Assembly: GCA_007922225.1 (NCBI GenBank)
Contig: ML679961.1
Coordinates: 70,908,890-70,972,889, forward strand
DNA: 64,000 nucleotides
DNA from: Emydura subglobosa
Taxonomy: Eukaryota > Chordata > Testudines > Chelidae
Direction: 5' to 3'
Each line of letters begins with the position of its first letter. Position 1 is the first letter of the stretch. This document shows, one piece after another, positions 35,701-46,111 of the stretch. A program made the position numbers and the translations under genes. The notes beneath the pieces were generated by a model. That model worked only from the letters and a program-made list of their open reading frames with translations. It had not been told where the DNA came from and did not search any database.

Positions 35701-37268
35701 TTAGGAAATGGGAGAGAAACTCCATGCTGAGCCGGCTCTCTGCTCAGCACAGGAAGGAGGAGGCATCTGGCTCCAAGGAGCTGAAATAGATGCCTTTAAT
35801 GTGTCTGTCATTCTGCATCGTGGAGGTGCACTTGAGTTTTTCAGCTGGAATATTCCATTCCTGGAGGCCGTTCAGGGGCCCTTCGCCTCTGTCAGGGATC
35901 AGGTTACCGGGACATTTTAAAACGCACTTTGTGTGGAAGGCTCAAGTTGGAGCCCTCATGGAGGGAGCCCAGGGCATGTGGAAGGGCTGAGAACTGCTGT
36001 GCATTCACCACTAGAGATCAGGGCGGAATGCGGCAGACTTCTCAAAAACTGATCTTAGCCTTACCAGGCCTCTGACTCTGCCTGCCTGTGCGTGAGGGAC
36101 CACCACGAGAACGGGGCTGAGGATGACACCCAGGGCATGTCAAAAGTATTTCATTTTTGGGCCCGGGATGGTATATAAATGTTATGTGTTAACAAGTGTC
36201 TGCCTCTAATGCCGGGCGGCTGCCTCTCTGCCCGACCCCCTGGGAGTCTGGACATGTGCAGGGCACATGACAGGGGTATGGACCGTGTAGAATGGGAAAA
36301 ACCAGCTCTGATAAACAAAGCTGCTGCCTGAGCTCAGCAAAGGCACAATAGAGAGGCTGAGCAGGGGCCAGTGGCAGCTTTAGGCTAAAATCTAAGCTTC
36401 AGCGAAAGCCTGAGCGTGCAAAACTGTCCCTGTTGCTGTAGAGGCATTAGTATGAGCAGCCTGCTGGGGTTGGTACTCAAAGCAGTAGCAAGAGAACATC
36501 GTGCTCCCAGCTGTGTCCAAACTACATGTTGGTGATGCTGCCTGGTGGAGGGAAGCTGGAGCAGATGAGAGAGGTTTTCCACGGATCAGGTTTATGTGGC
36601 ATTTTGTCAATAAGTTTTGCAGTTTGGGGGCTCCCACTGGATCCGGGTGGCACAGGTAGCCAAGAACATTTGTTTTCATTTCCATCTGCCGAGGAGACTA
36701 CACACGTTTCTCTCAGATCCAGACCTCGCTACAGCCAGCCCTCTCTCTCCCCTCTAGACTGGATCACTGCAATGCATTCCCTAAAGGCAACTTAGAAATT
36801 GCTTTCTTAGCAGTGTCATGCTGAAAGTTTATTACCACTGCTCCAGGCTGCACAGGCTTCTAATTTGCCTCTCGCTGCAATTTGAGGGTTTGTTTTTGTT
36901 CTGCCAAGCCCTATATGATCTAAGTTCTGGCGCTCTCAGATGCTGCTTCTCTCCCCATGCTCTATCCCAACCCTCATCTGAGGTGCTGTTGCTGGCATTC
37001 CCTAAGTTTTCTGACAGGGGCTGGATCTTTCTCAGCAAAGAGCTCTCAACTAGTGATCTTTCTTACTGCCTCAAAGCCTTGATCCCACAGATTTAGAGTC
37101 TCTTGGCTTTCAGTGCACGGCCTATCAGTTTACTAAGGCTTTTACCTGATTAGATAGTTTGTCTGAGAGGGGGAACTGAAAAGCTATTGTGTTTCTTTTA
37201 CCAGCAGGTTCTGCTTCTCTCTGTATTGTACTCATCACCGGGGAATCCAAGCTCTGTCTATCCATCTG
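32761..37268. other. Unclassified, repeat-poor stretch
   Basis: About 4.5 kb without a recognised repeat or gene. Frames up to 122 codons (34649-35017) show no family motifs. AT-rich at 32.8-33.8 kb and more balanced afterwards. Its lack of recent repeats makes it a candidate for conserved non-coding sequence, but nothing in the sequence alone proves that. Confidence 0.45.
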
Positions 37269-37515
37269 AGAGACAAGGGGGGGTGAGGTAATATATTTTG
37301 TTGGACCCACTTCTGTTGGTGGGAGGGACAAGCTTTTGAGCTATTCAGAGCTCTTCTTTAGTACCTGAAGGTCTCAGATCAGGTCCTGAAGAAGAGCTCT
37401 GTGTAGCTCCAAAGCTTGTCTCTCTCACCAACAGAAGTGGGTCCAATAAAAGAAATTACCTCACCCACCTTGTCGCTCTAATATCCTGGAACCAACACGG
37501 CTACAACACTGTAAA
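37269..37515. mobile_element. Hairpin repeat with hammerhead-like arms
   Basis: Two inverted arms of about 101 nt (37269-37369 and 37379-37479) separated by only 9 nt, followed by a tail ending near ACACGGCTACAACACTG. The right arm, read on the plus strand, has CTGAAGA (37386-37392), a stem GAGCT/AGCTC (37394-37398 with 37405-37409), then CAAA where the hammerhead core has GAAA, then GCTTGTC. The left arm, read on the minus strand, has CTAAAGA, the same stem and AAAA. Both cores carry substitutions. The pattern fits a decayed type I hammerhead ribozyme in a Penelope-like pseudo-LTR, but no coding sequence remains to confirm the family. Confidence 0.6.
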
Positions 37516-38086
37516 CAATATTTATCTCCATTTTTATAATGTGTCCCTCATTACTAGTAGGCTGCAGCCCCTGCTGCTGGGACACCAAGTGATACGCTAT
37601 GTCAAGTCATTGTACATAACTTGATAAAGCTCCAATGAAAGAGAAAAGCCAAGCAGATTGAGATCACGTAGCATATTCGAGAGAGATATTGCAGTATACA
37701 CATTGCTACACTGCTACCTACAGGCAAGGTGAATCAGAAGCCTGGGATTGCCCAGAGTTTCCTAGGGTGGTTCTGCATCTGATAAGCAGCTCATAGGTCT
37801 CAAAATCATTTTGAGATGCTGTTACAAATGTTATCAGGTTGCGATACAGTAACATTTTCACATGATGTGATTGGCATTCTGGCACCATGCCCTTGTGTTG
37901 CAATACAGTGCAATAGCACGTGGATGCAGAAAGCGAATATTCTGCTATTACAGCACCCTGGTGCATCACCATGTGCAGATGCAACATCAGGATGTCTTGA
38001 AGGAGACCCTGAGGTGTTATGAGGGAGTGTTTCATCCATACCGTGTTTCTGCTGTGAAGTACCTGTCATTTCTGAATAAGGGCGTG
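37516..38086. other. Unclassified stretch
   Basis: No gene or named repeat. The 37.7-38.04 kb part has frames of 60-105 codons on both strands with no family motif. Confidence 0.45.
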
Positions 38087-38233
38087 TCTAAATTAAGGAA
38101 ATTTGAACCAGCGTAACTAAGCTGTTATAGTTTAGCTAAGGTACACATACTGCATCAATGCAAGTGGGTGTTACACCAGTGCAGTGTGTTTACGTGAGAT
38201 ATTTGTACAGGTGCAAATTTCCCTAATCTGGAC
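38087..38233. mobile_element. Short inverted-repeat element (MITE-like)
   Basis: The left end TCTAAATTAAGGAAATTTG and the reverse complement of the right end (TCCAGATTAGGGAAATTTG) form roughly 20-bp inverted repeats around a non-coding interior of about 110 bp. A clear target duplication was not found. It resembles a non-autonomous DNA transposon. Confidence 0.55.
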
Positions 38234-38370
38234 TAGATTTATGAGCAGTAGAATGGAACCTCAGCTTTTTAAGGGAGCAGGTGGAATGAGCCTGAGAGCC
38301 GAGCAATTGGGTTTTGCCCATTTTAGTCTAACTGACATATTTGTACTGCCTCCATTACCAAAATATCTGA

Positions 38371-38770
38371 GCACTTCACACGCTTTAATATAGTTATCCC
38401 AGGGCTGTATTAAGACCTTCATAGGCCCTAGGCACACTTGCCTTTGTAGGCCCCCTGATCAAAATAACATTTGATTTTAAGCTATTAATAAATAATTTTT
38501 AAAAAATAAAAAATTAAAAATTATATATACATTTTTTTTGTAGGGCCTACGAAACTTTCAGGGCCTACGCACTGTGCCTATTGTGCCTAAAGGATAATAC
38601 GGCCCTGAGTTATCTTCACCTGTGATGTATGGAAGAGCTATTATCTCCATTTTACAGAGGAGAACTGAGAGGCCAAGTAAGTTGTCCAGATCACAGAGGA
38701 AGTCTGTGGCACAGCAGAGATTTGAAGGCTGGGCTCCCAAGTCCCAGGTCAGCACGCAATCCCTTTGACT
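38371..38770 (+). repeat. MIR-like SINE, split by a hAT-like element
   Basis: The left part at 38371-38399 ('gagcacttcacacgctttaata') and the right part at 38616-38770 ('attatctccattttacagaggagaactgagaggcc' through 'cagatcacagaggaagtctgtggcacagcagagatttga') follow MIR order. The 208-bp element at 38400-38607 interrupts it. Confidence 0.78.
38400..38607. mobile_element. hAT-like non-autonomous transposon, 8-bp duplication
   Basis: The ends CAGGGCTGTATTA and (reverse complement) CAGGGCCGTATTA match at 12 of 13 bases. Inner parts also match (TAGGCCCTAGGCACA against TAGGCACAATAGGCACA-type sequence). Flanks AGTTATCC (38392-38399) and AGTTATCT (38608-38615) are an 8-bp target duplication with one mismatch, as expected for hAT. 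The interior is AT-rich and non-coding. Confidence 0.85.
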
Positions 38771-38840
38771 CTCCTTCTTCCTCTTTTGATTAAAACAGTT
38801 ACTTTTGTTTAATGAAAAAAACTGACCTGAGGCCAGATCC
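38771..38840. other. Short spacer
   Basis: Nothing is recognised. Confidence 0.5.
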
Positions 38841-38935
38841 TGATCTCATTTACGTTGGTATCAATCTGGAGTACTCCCACTGACTTCAGTGGGGTCACTT
38901 TGGATTGAAACTGGTGTAACTCTGGTCATAATTCT
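38841..38935. repeat. TTGACTTCAATGG-type hairpin repeat
   Basis: A near-palindromic block: the left arm runs from GATCTCATTTACGTTGGTAT to CTCCCACTGACTTCAGTGGG, and the right arm runs back as CACTTTGGATTGAAACTGGTGTAACTCTG. The centre is ACTGACTTCAGT, a variant of the core shared by the other copies in this window. Confidence 0.65.
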
Positions 38936-39371
38936 GCCACAGGTCTCGCTTTTCAATGGATACAACACTTGGGCAAAGACAGAGCCACATTGTGGTAGGC
39001 AGTTATTGCCCTGTGTTAGGGAGCAGCGTGGCGCTACACTGCCCTGGTAGAAATGCAATGCCTGCAAGAGATCCCAGCATACAGGCTGTGTGTATTGTTC
39101 TTCTTAAGGCAGGGACAGCTTGTATTTAACAACTAAAGTATTTGTGTGGAAACACTCCATACCAGCAGTGAGAGCCTGGTGTGAGTTTCTGCCAGCTAGT
39201 CTCTTCTACCCCCGCTAGTCCAGAACTCTGCTTTCCAAAGTGGAGGATGACTTTTCGTCTCAACAGCCATGTCCTACATGCTTACTCAACAATGGCAGGT
39301 ACTTGGAGTGCGCCCCCATTGGAGGGTGTGCTGGGCACTCCATCCCCTCCATTGCCTGACAGCTCTGCCAT
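38936..39371. other. Unclassified stretch
   Basis: No gene or named repeat is seen. Confidence 0.45.
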
Positions 39372-39666
39372 GGCCCTGCCTCCTCTCTGCCAAGAAAAAT
39401 ACAGCATGTTAGAAAATGGGCTAATGCACACATTTTAACTAACATGATGTTAAACTCAACTTAGCATCTAGTGTAGACAGAAACGTCGTGTTTAAAACAT
39501 GTTAACTGCTCATGGTTAAACACCCTCCCCCAAGACTTAACCATGACCAGCTAAAACATTTTAAAATATGGCCATCCTTGTCCACAGCAAGGATAAAATC
39601 AAGGTTAACATCGTGTTAGCTGACTTGTTTTCTAACATGATGTATTTTCCCAGTGTAGGCAAGGCC
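39372..39666. mobile_element. MITE, Harbinger-like ends
   Basis: The left end (GGCCCTGCCT, then AAAAATACAGCATGTTAGAAAA) and the reverse complement of the right end (GGCCTTGCCTACACTGGG, then AAAATACATCATGTTAGAAAA) form long imperfect inverted repeats. The right end resembles the GTCTACACTG ends of the Harbinger elements nearby. The interior repeats TGTTAA and GTTAAC motifs and has no coding potential. Target duplication not resolved. Confidence 0.7.
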
Positions 39667-41158
39667 AGAAGGTGCTAGCAAGGAACAGTCCCCAGCTCAG
39701 GAGAGAAAAGGAGCATAAGTGTGACAGGCCATGCCCAGACGCCACAGGGGATAATTCATTTTGCCCTCCCCCCTTTGCAGAACAGAAGAAGGGCAAGCCA
39801 CAAACCTAGCTTTGCGAAGGCAGCATTCCTCTGGAAATCTCCTCTGTCCTGAGCAGCCCATGCGATAGCTGTGCAGTCCCTGTCTCCAGTTTCACACACT
39901 GCCTGTGATATACAGCAATGCCGGGAAGCCCATGAGGCCACAGCTCCTCGCCTTTAGCTTTCCCAGCTCAGTGAAATCCTGCCCTGACTGTTGAGAGACA
40001 GTAAGCTTGCACATGTCCAGATGAGGACTATACAATGATAGATAATACCCATAAACCCTAGAGCTGTTCTGGGGTGGAGAAGGTGATTTATCCCCCGCCG
40101 GACAGCTCGGCTACAACGAGTGGAGAGCGGAAATCCTATGGGAACTGTGGGGCACACATCAAAACTCCATGTCACAATGTCCGCAACACCCAGGGCGTCA
40201 GTTCAAAGCCATCACATGCTTGGCTGGAGGTTTACAGTGATGCCAAGCTAATGAGCAGACGAAACAATAAATAACCTGAGCAATCCCCTCTCCCCCGAGC
40301 TGGCGTGCACAGGCCCTTGTTGTGAGCAAGCACTTCTAACACCCAATTACTCATGCTGAACCCCCTAGAACAGAACCCGGAGCAGCTTCAGCAAACCATT
40401 CATCTTTGCTGAGGGGAATCCTTTCAAGTCCCTGCTCCGCAGCCACTCTGTTTATTGTTAAGATGAGCACAGTTTACACGGACTGTTCTTATTTATCTTT
40501 GACTTTTACCATTTAGGTCATTTTTTTGCACATCCAGCACTTTCCAGGACTGTCTCAGCCACATTTTTATTTATACCCCAGCCCGTGCTGTCTGTTGCTC
40601 TCCAGGTCCCCAGGATGCAGGAGAGGCCTAGACGGGCTCCTGTCAGAGGATGTTTCTCTCATTACTGCACAAAAATGGAAATGCATAAGGGAATGGAAGC
40701 CTCGCAGGCAAACCAGGTCATTTAAGGGGGCATAGGAGGAGAGAATGGGTGGGGGTGTTTGTCAGAGGGGAAATGTATGTGCTTGTGTTGGAAGCTGAAT
40801 GGCTGTGTGAGTTCGTGCTGAGGTTAGGTGTGTGATTGTGTTTGATGATAGGGAAGTGCTGGATGAGGAAATGGATGAGTACATGTGTATGGGAGCAGGT
40901 TTTTGTTTTGGGAACTGAATGGTCATGGTTGTTTTGGTAGCTGTATATTTTTGGTGGGAGGAGGGTCTGTGTGTTAGAAGGGGGGAGTGTGTGTGTGAGT
41001 TGTGTGGTTCCCAGTGCACTCCACATTGAATGTTGCCCACATAGATGTTTGAGTCCTGGTAGAAAGAGTTTCTAGTTTTCAAGTTTTCTTCAATAGCCTG
41101 CATTCAGCCAAACCGTGCAGGCCGTTATTCCATCTGGACTGATTTCCCACCTCCTGCT
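39667..41158. other. Unclassified stretch
   Basis: No gene or named repeat. The part at 40.74-41.03 kb is rich in TG and GT on the plus strand, which gives long low-complexity frames (Thr/Ser/His-rich) on the minus strand that are not genes. Confidence 0.5.
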
Positions 41159-41215
41159 TTATTGGATCAGGCCATTGATCCATGTAGCTTAGTACCTACT
41201 TCCAGAAAAAGATAC
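41159..41215 (-). mobile_element. CR1 LINE 3'-end trace
   Basis: 'TTGGATCAGGCCATTGATCC' and 'TGTAGCTTAGTACC' resemble the antisense CR1 3'-end phrase seen at 20570 and 27664. Short and weak. Confidence 0.4.
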
Positions 41216-41839
41216 CTTATGCTCAGAGAAAAGTGAAAATTTTACAATGCATCAGGCCAATTGTGCAGTAATAGGAAAGAAAGGAAATTTCTTACTCATC
41301 CCATGGGTGATCAATTTATAACATGCCTTGAAGAATGAGATTTGGTTCCTCATTGCAGCCAGCAAGTGGAAATATCAGGTGTAATAATATTACTTACAGG
41401 CTGATGGAAGAAGAGATCCCTGAAGACCTACACGAGCTGAGGTTCTGGCCTTTTATCAGGTTAGCGCCACTCAAGTCAATGAAAAGAAGACTGAAGCCCA
41501 GAGAACCACACCATAGCATTAACTGTGTGATAAGACATGATACGGCATGAATAGTGTTGCAGTGATTGTAAGAATACTTGTATCATTAGGCAACAGGCCA
41601 GAATCTATAAAGCAAAACTATTCTCCCTCTCTTGTCTTATTGCCATTATAAAATGTTCATTTAAAAATATAAGAAAATAATTGGAATGATTAATTAAGCC
41701 ACAAGGTTCATCAGAGCAGAGCAGAGTACAGTACAGTTCGCCGCTCTCTGAACTACACCGCACTTGTGGGTAGGACTTAGAATTGTCATCATCCAAGTTG
41801 GGTGGCTTTAGTCTCCTGCTCATTTAATTTACCTGAGAC
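41216..41839. other. Unclassified stretch
   Basis: Nothing is recognised. Confidence 0.45.
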
Positions 41840-41940
41840 TGTAGGTCAGTACCTCAGCTTATGACAATTGCCACAGATCCATTGACTTCAATGGAGCTAC
41901 AGTGATTTACCAGAGCTAAGGAACTGTCCCAGGATATTTA
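41840..41940. repeat. TTGACTTCAATGG-type hairpin repeat
   Basis: Arms CCTCAGCTTATG..CACAGATCC and CTACAGTGATTTACCAGAGCTAAGG are inverted copies around the centre CCATTGACTTCAATGGAG. It is about 75 bp, non-coding, and of the same type as the copies at 38841 and 43227. Confidence 0.65.
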
Positions 41941-42214
41941 CATGAATACCTCACAATTCATGCCCTATTATGCTCTGCTACTTTAAAGGGACTTTGTCAA
42001 AACAGAAATCACAGGTATAGATTTAGATTTCCTTCCCTGAGATATTTCTAATGCCTGAGGTGATTAAAATGGAAAGAATATTAAAAATTGCATGCACTTT
42101 TTTGCCATTTATTTCCTTCTCCTATCGGACTATGAAACTAGCCCTGTTAGTTTTACTTCTTATTCCTAATCAGTTTCACTAGGTCTCATTTTAGCTATGC
42201 AACAGACTTCATAA

Positions 42215-42385
42215 TTCTCCGTAGGTATGTCTCTTCACCACTCTGTGCCTCATTTACCTCCCCTTTAAGATGGGGATCAAAAGAATTATATTTCTCAGGG
42301 GCATTAATTCATTAATGCTAATGACATCTTGAGATCCTTGAATGGATGGTGCTATGAAAATGCAAGGTAGTATTATTGGGATCTC
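42215..42385 (+). repeat. MIR3/CORE-type SINE fragment
   Basis: 'TCACCACTCTGTGCCTCATTTACCTCCCCTTTAAGATGGGGATCAAA' and a later 'TTGAGATCCTTGAATGGATGGTGCTATGAAAATGCAAG' follow the 3' part of the same SINE type as at 26763 (colinear, diverged). Confidence 0.65.
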
Positions 42386-43226
42386 CTGGATAAGGGCCAG
42401 CCTGTTGGTATTTCCCTTCAGAACTAATCCAACACAATGACAGCTCATGAACATGTAGGACCAAATTCTGCTCCAAGTTACACCAGATCTAGAGTAATGC
42501 CTCTGAAGCCACAGGGGATACTTCCTATTGTGCATCAGAATAAATGAAGAGAGAAGCATCTTGCCCACAAGCTGGAATAAGGAGAAGTAGCTTAGTTACC
42601 AACAGCTCAGCAGAGTATGTGCCATCCCTTGAGCTCAACAGTCAGAAGTGGGAGCTTGAAATAAAGGAAGAAGGATGGCATTTGATAGGCATCCCTGAGT
42701 GATAGAATTATTAGATATGGCCAAGCTGTGTTCATCCTTTTGCCCACCCCCCCTTTTCCTTCAGGACCAGAAAGGGTTAAAAAAGCTGTGATACAGGTCT
42801 GTGTTCACACTGAATCTGCACCCATCAGATATATATATCAGGTGTTTGGGGAAGAGGTTAATGGGCAGGGGTTTACACGTCATTGGCCATAACTCACGAT
42901 TTTATTATAATCATGACCATATGGTTAATGGGACTTAATAAACCACTGTTGACTTGGACTCAGCATACACAAATCTCTTGCTCCCTTTCTTTTTTCCTGG
43001 TTTGTCTGGACAAGTGTAGGGACTTCAAAGCACTAGTGTTTCAGTGACCAGCAGCTAGTTTAAAACTCTAAAGCCCCATCAAGACACAGTGACCAACCGA
43101 CAGGGCGTGAGTAATCTTTGTTTTTCCCAGGATGGTTACACGGCTGCTGTGTACATCAGGCAATTAGAAGTGTGAGCACCGCTGTCCCTATCAAAACACG
43201 AACAGGAAGCCCAAATTGATGAACCG
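42386..43226. other. Unclassified stretch with a hairpin-repeat trace
   Basis: ACCAAATTCTGCTCCAAGTT at about 42455 is a half copy of the hairpin repeat. Nothing else is recognised. Confidence 0.45.
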
Positions 43227-43335
43227 GCCAAATTCTGCTCTCAGCACTATAGATCTTGGGTAGTCACTTCATTGACATGCATAGAATTAATCTAGGTTTA
43301 TGTCAATGTAAGTGAGAGAAGATTTTGCTCAAACC
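43227..43335. repeat. Hairpin repeat with GCCAAATTCTGCTCTCAG ends
   Basis: The left end GGCCAAATTCTGCTCTCAG and the right end GAGAGAAGATTTTGCTC are inverted relative to each other around a diverged centre containing TTCATTGACATGC. It is about 110 bp and non-coding. It has the fullest ends of the recurrent hairpin family here. Confidence 0.65.
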
Positions 43336-43392
43336 TTTCAAAGTACCCTTAAATTCTGGTTTTGGCATGTGACAAAATAATTAATAGAAATT

Positions 43393-43640
43393 AGAGATGG
43401 AAATGGATCATTAGACCCAGCTAGTTTATTACACTGCAGACCAGTGCAGGATCGATCCCAATAGTCTGTTCTCCAAAGTTTTGTCCAGTCTAGTTTTCAA
43501 ATGACTCAAGTAATGGGACTCCTACCTTTTTCCAGAGGGACTGTTCTGGAGTCTATTAGACCTCATCATTAGAAAATTTCCTTTTGCTCAGTTTCAGCCC
43601 ATTATTTCTAATAGTAGTGCCTGGGACGTGTCTTACCAGT
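43393..43640 (-). mobile_element. Old CR1 LINE fragment
   Basis: The phrases 'GATGGAAATGGATCATTAGACCCAGCTAG', 'AGTTTTCAAATGACTCAAGTAATGGGACTCC' and 'GACTGTTCTGGAGTCTATTAG' followed by 'TTTCCTTTTGCTCAGTTTCAGCCCATT' match the layout of antisense CR1 3' ends (compare 46112 and 61421). Strongly diverged, so older. Confidence 0.65.
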
Positions 43641-45274
43641 TTGGCCCAGACTCAGAAGCTCCTCATTTTACCCCAGTATCAGAGCAGGTAATGGCTCAGA
43701 AAAGTGGGTGATCTAATAGCAGAGGTGCTGAGGCATGTGGCCAACACAGCAGATGGAGCTAAAGAGGTTTTAGGTTCACTCTTTTGATCTGCAACTCAAA
43801 CTTAAATCTTTTACTAGCACTTGGTGCTTGTGTCATCCAGTCACTCTCATATCTGGACACATACAGAGGTGGGGGGGGGCATGTTTTGTAAATTAAACTA
43901 AATTCCTCCCTGCCACCATGATGACCACCACTGCACCCCAGCTTCAAACAGGCACTGCCACACCCAGTCCTCATTAAGGAGGATTTAATATTGATTTATG
44001 ACAAAGGTTAAGAAAACAACCAGAATACAGTCTTCAGTCAGTACCTGGCTTCCAGGTTTCACAGCCACCCCTCTCAGGGGTCACTGACACTCCAGCTTGT
44101 GGCAGCTTCCTAGTCTCAGCCAGCTCTGCTCCCCCCCTCCCCCTTGGAGCAGCAGCCCCAGGGTTGCTTCCTTGAGCCTCCCTTGCTCCAGGAATTCACC
44201 ACAGGAGTAAGCACCCCTCCTGTGTGATCTTTGCTCTCGGGCTGGGCTGGGCTGGGCACTTCCTCTCAGAACTCTACCTGCCACAATCCTCCCACACAGC
44301 TGCCTACTAGCAGCCCTTTATAGACCCAGGTGTAGCCCAACCTTCTTTAATTAGTGGGATTAGGTTCACCTGCTCCAGTGAAGGGGCACTGGGCTCAGCC
44401 CATCCACAGAGACCAGCTAACCTGTGATGCTCCCTGAAAATGAATGTGTAAAGATCAGTTTTAAGTATCAGTGTCGCCTTTAGAAAGGAGGCTCCCTGAA
44501 CTCTGCTACATCTTCTGATCTGTAGATGGCAGCCTACTGTATAGGTCTGTGTTGTTCCGGTCTCTGATCTCCTCATTCCTTGTAAAACTCAGCTTGGCTG
44601 CTGCTGGAGAAATACCAGACCTTTCTTCCAGCTCAGACTCTTAGGGTCAGTGCGTTTCCCCTACCCACAGCAGGCTTCACTTGGGGCCTGACCTGAAGCC
44701 TGTTGACAGCCATGGGAGTTTTTCCACTGACTTCAATGGACTTTGGATCATGCTGGTACACAGGGTATGCGGTACCAATTTCCACCCACCTTGGTGTCCT
44801 TTCCATTTGGGGGGAAGAAGGGGAGGTCATTTTCTAGCCTGTGGCAGTTTTCATTCTGCTGCTCAGACAGCACCCTGGTGAGCACGTACAGATAGGCAGA
44901 GACAGACTGATGAATAGCGTACACAGAAAGTCAGGAACAGAAAAGTGCACCTCATGAATAGGCCAACCACAAAGATTTACACCTCTCTCTGTTCATATCT
45001 TCATCAGAATAGCCATCAAAGAAATGGGTGCGGGTCTGACCTTGATAACTAGGGGTTGGTAATGAGATATGGAACCTTCTGTGTCATCGGTGTGAATCTT
45101 GCCCAGTTACCAATCTATCTTTGTCTATTTTGATGGCACCCCCCCGCCGCTCTGATGCCAATTCAACACACCTGGCCCACTGACGACAATTCTGGGCCCC
45201 AGGGCAGAACAGTCAATGGCCCACCTAGAAAGGGATGGCTGAGGTCCAAGGGGACTTCCGCTGGAAGTTGTTCC
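43641..45274. other. Unclassified stretch
   Basis: No gene. Near 44690-44760 'CCACTGACTTCAATGGACTTTGGATCA' is a trace of the hairpin repeat family. A short G run lies at 43870-43879. The rest is unrecognised. Confidence 0.45.
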
Positions 45275-45445
45275 TTATTTATTACATGCCGTGCAGGTTC
45301 CCAAGTGACTGAGGAGGAGATATCTGCTACCCAGCTTCCCAGCTCCCTTGGACTCCCCAGGGAGATTACTGATGAACCCAGGAAGCTGAGTAGCAGATAC
45401 CACCTCCTCAGCCACCCAGGAATCTGCATGGCGCTTAATAAATAA
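45275..45445. mobile_element. Foldback element with 65-nt arms
   Basis: Two 65-nt arms, 45275-45339 and 45381-45445, are inverted copies with about 80 percent agreement by eye: both start TTATTTATTA from the outside and end CAGCTTCC at the inside, around a 41-nt loop. There is no coding potential. Such foldbacks can be MITEs, solo inverted retroelement ends or hairpin precursors. Family unknown. Confidence 0.7.
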
Positions 45446-46111
45446 ACTTGGCTCAGGGAAGGGGTGGAGAGCAAGAGCAGCGGGGGCCTCAGGGAAAGGG
45501 TGTGTGTGGAGGAGAGGAGGATATATATTTATCCTCCCAGGCCCTTTTAAATAGCCAGATCCGTGGGCAATTGCTCCCCTTGCTCCTCCCGTTGGCAGGC
45601 CTGCAACACACTGTTCGCTTCTCCCATATTAATTTCCAGGCTTTTTTCCTAGCTGCACCATACACACGGAATGTCCTGCCTGAGGAAGTCTGCATTAACA
45701 CTACTCTCTCAGTGCATGTCTCGTACCTTTATGCAGCTCGTAGCATGTTCAGAGTGCCATGAGAAACAAAGAGTAAACAACAGCAATGGGGAGCCAATGA
45801 TTGGAAGGCATGACCGTCCTCAGGGCTGTTTGGTGGCCTGTGTGAGATACATTACTATTCTCGCCACAATTCCTTTTGGACAATTGTCCACATCACAAAA
45901 GCAACCACCAGAGTCAGCAGCCTGGCTGCCAGTTTCAGCGGAGAAGACAAGGACTGAACAAACACAGAGTATGAACACCTAGAGAAATAGTGACAGGAGT
46001 GGGGCCAAGGGCAGAGGGGAAGAGCCTTCATTGCCATTTTCCATGCACTTTTCCTTCCCTGGATCAACAGAGGACTCCAGTCTCCAGGTTTGGAATCCAG
46101 CATCTCATATT
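45446..46111. other. Unclassified stretch
   Basis: No feature is recognised. The 103-104-codon frames on both strands have no motifs. Confidence 0.45.

Noticed and set aside
40718..41103. Thr/His/Ser-rich minus-strand frames
   Set aside because: Low-complexity translation of a TG-rich region.
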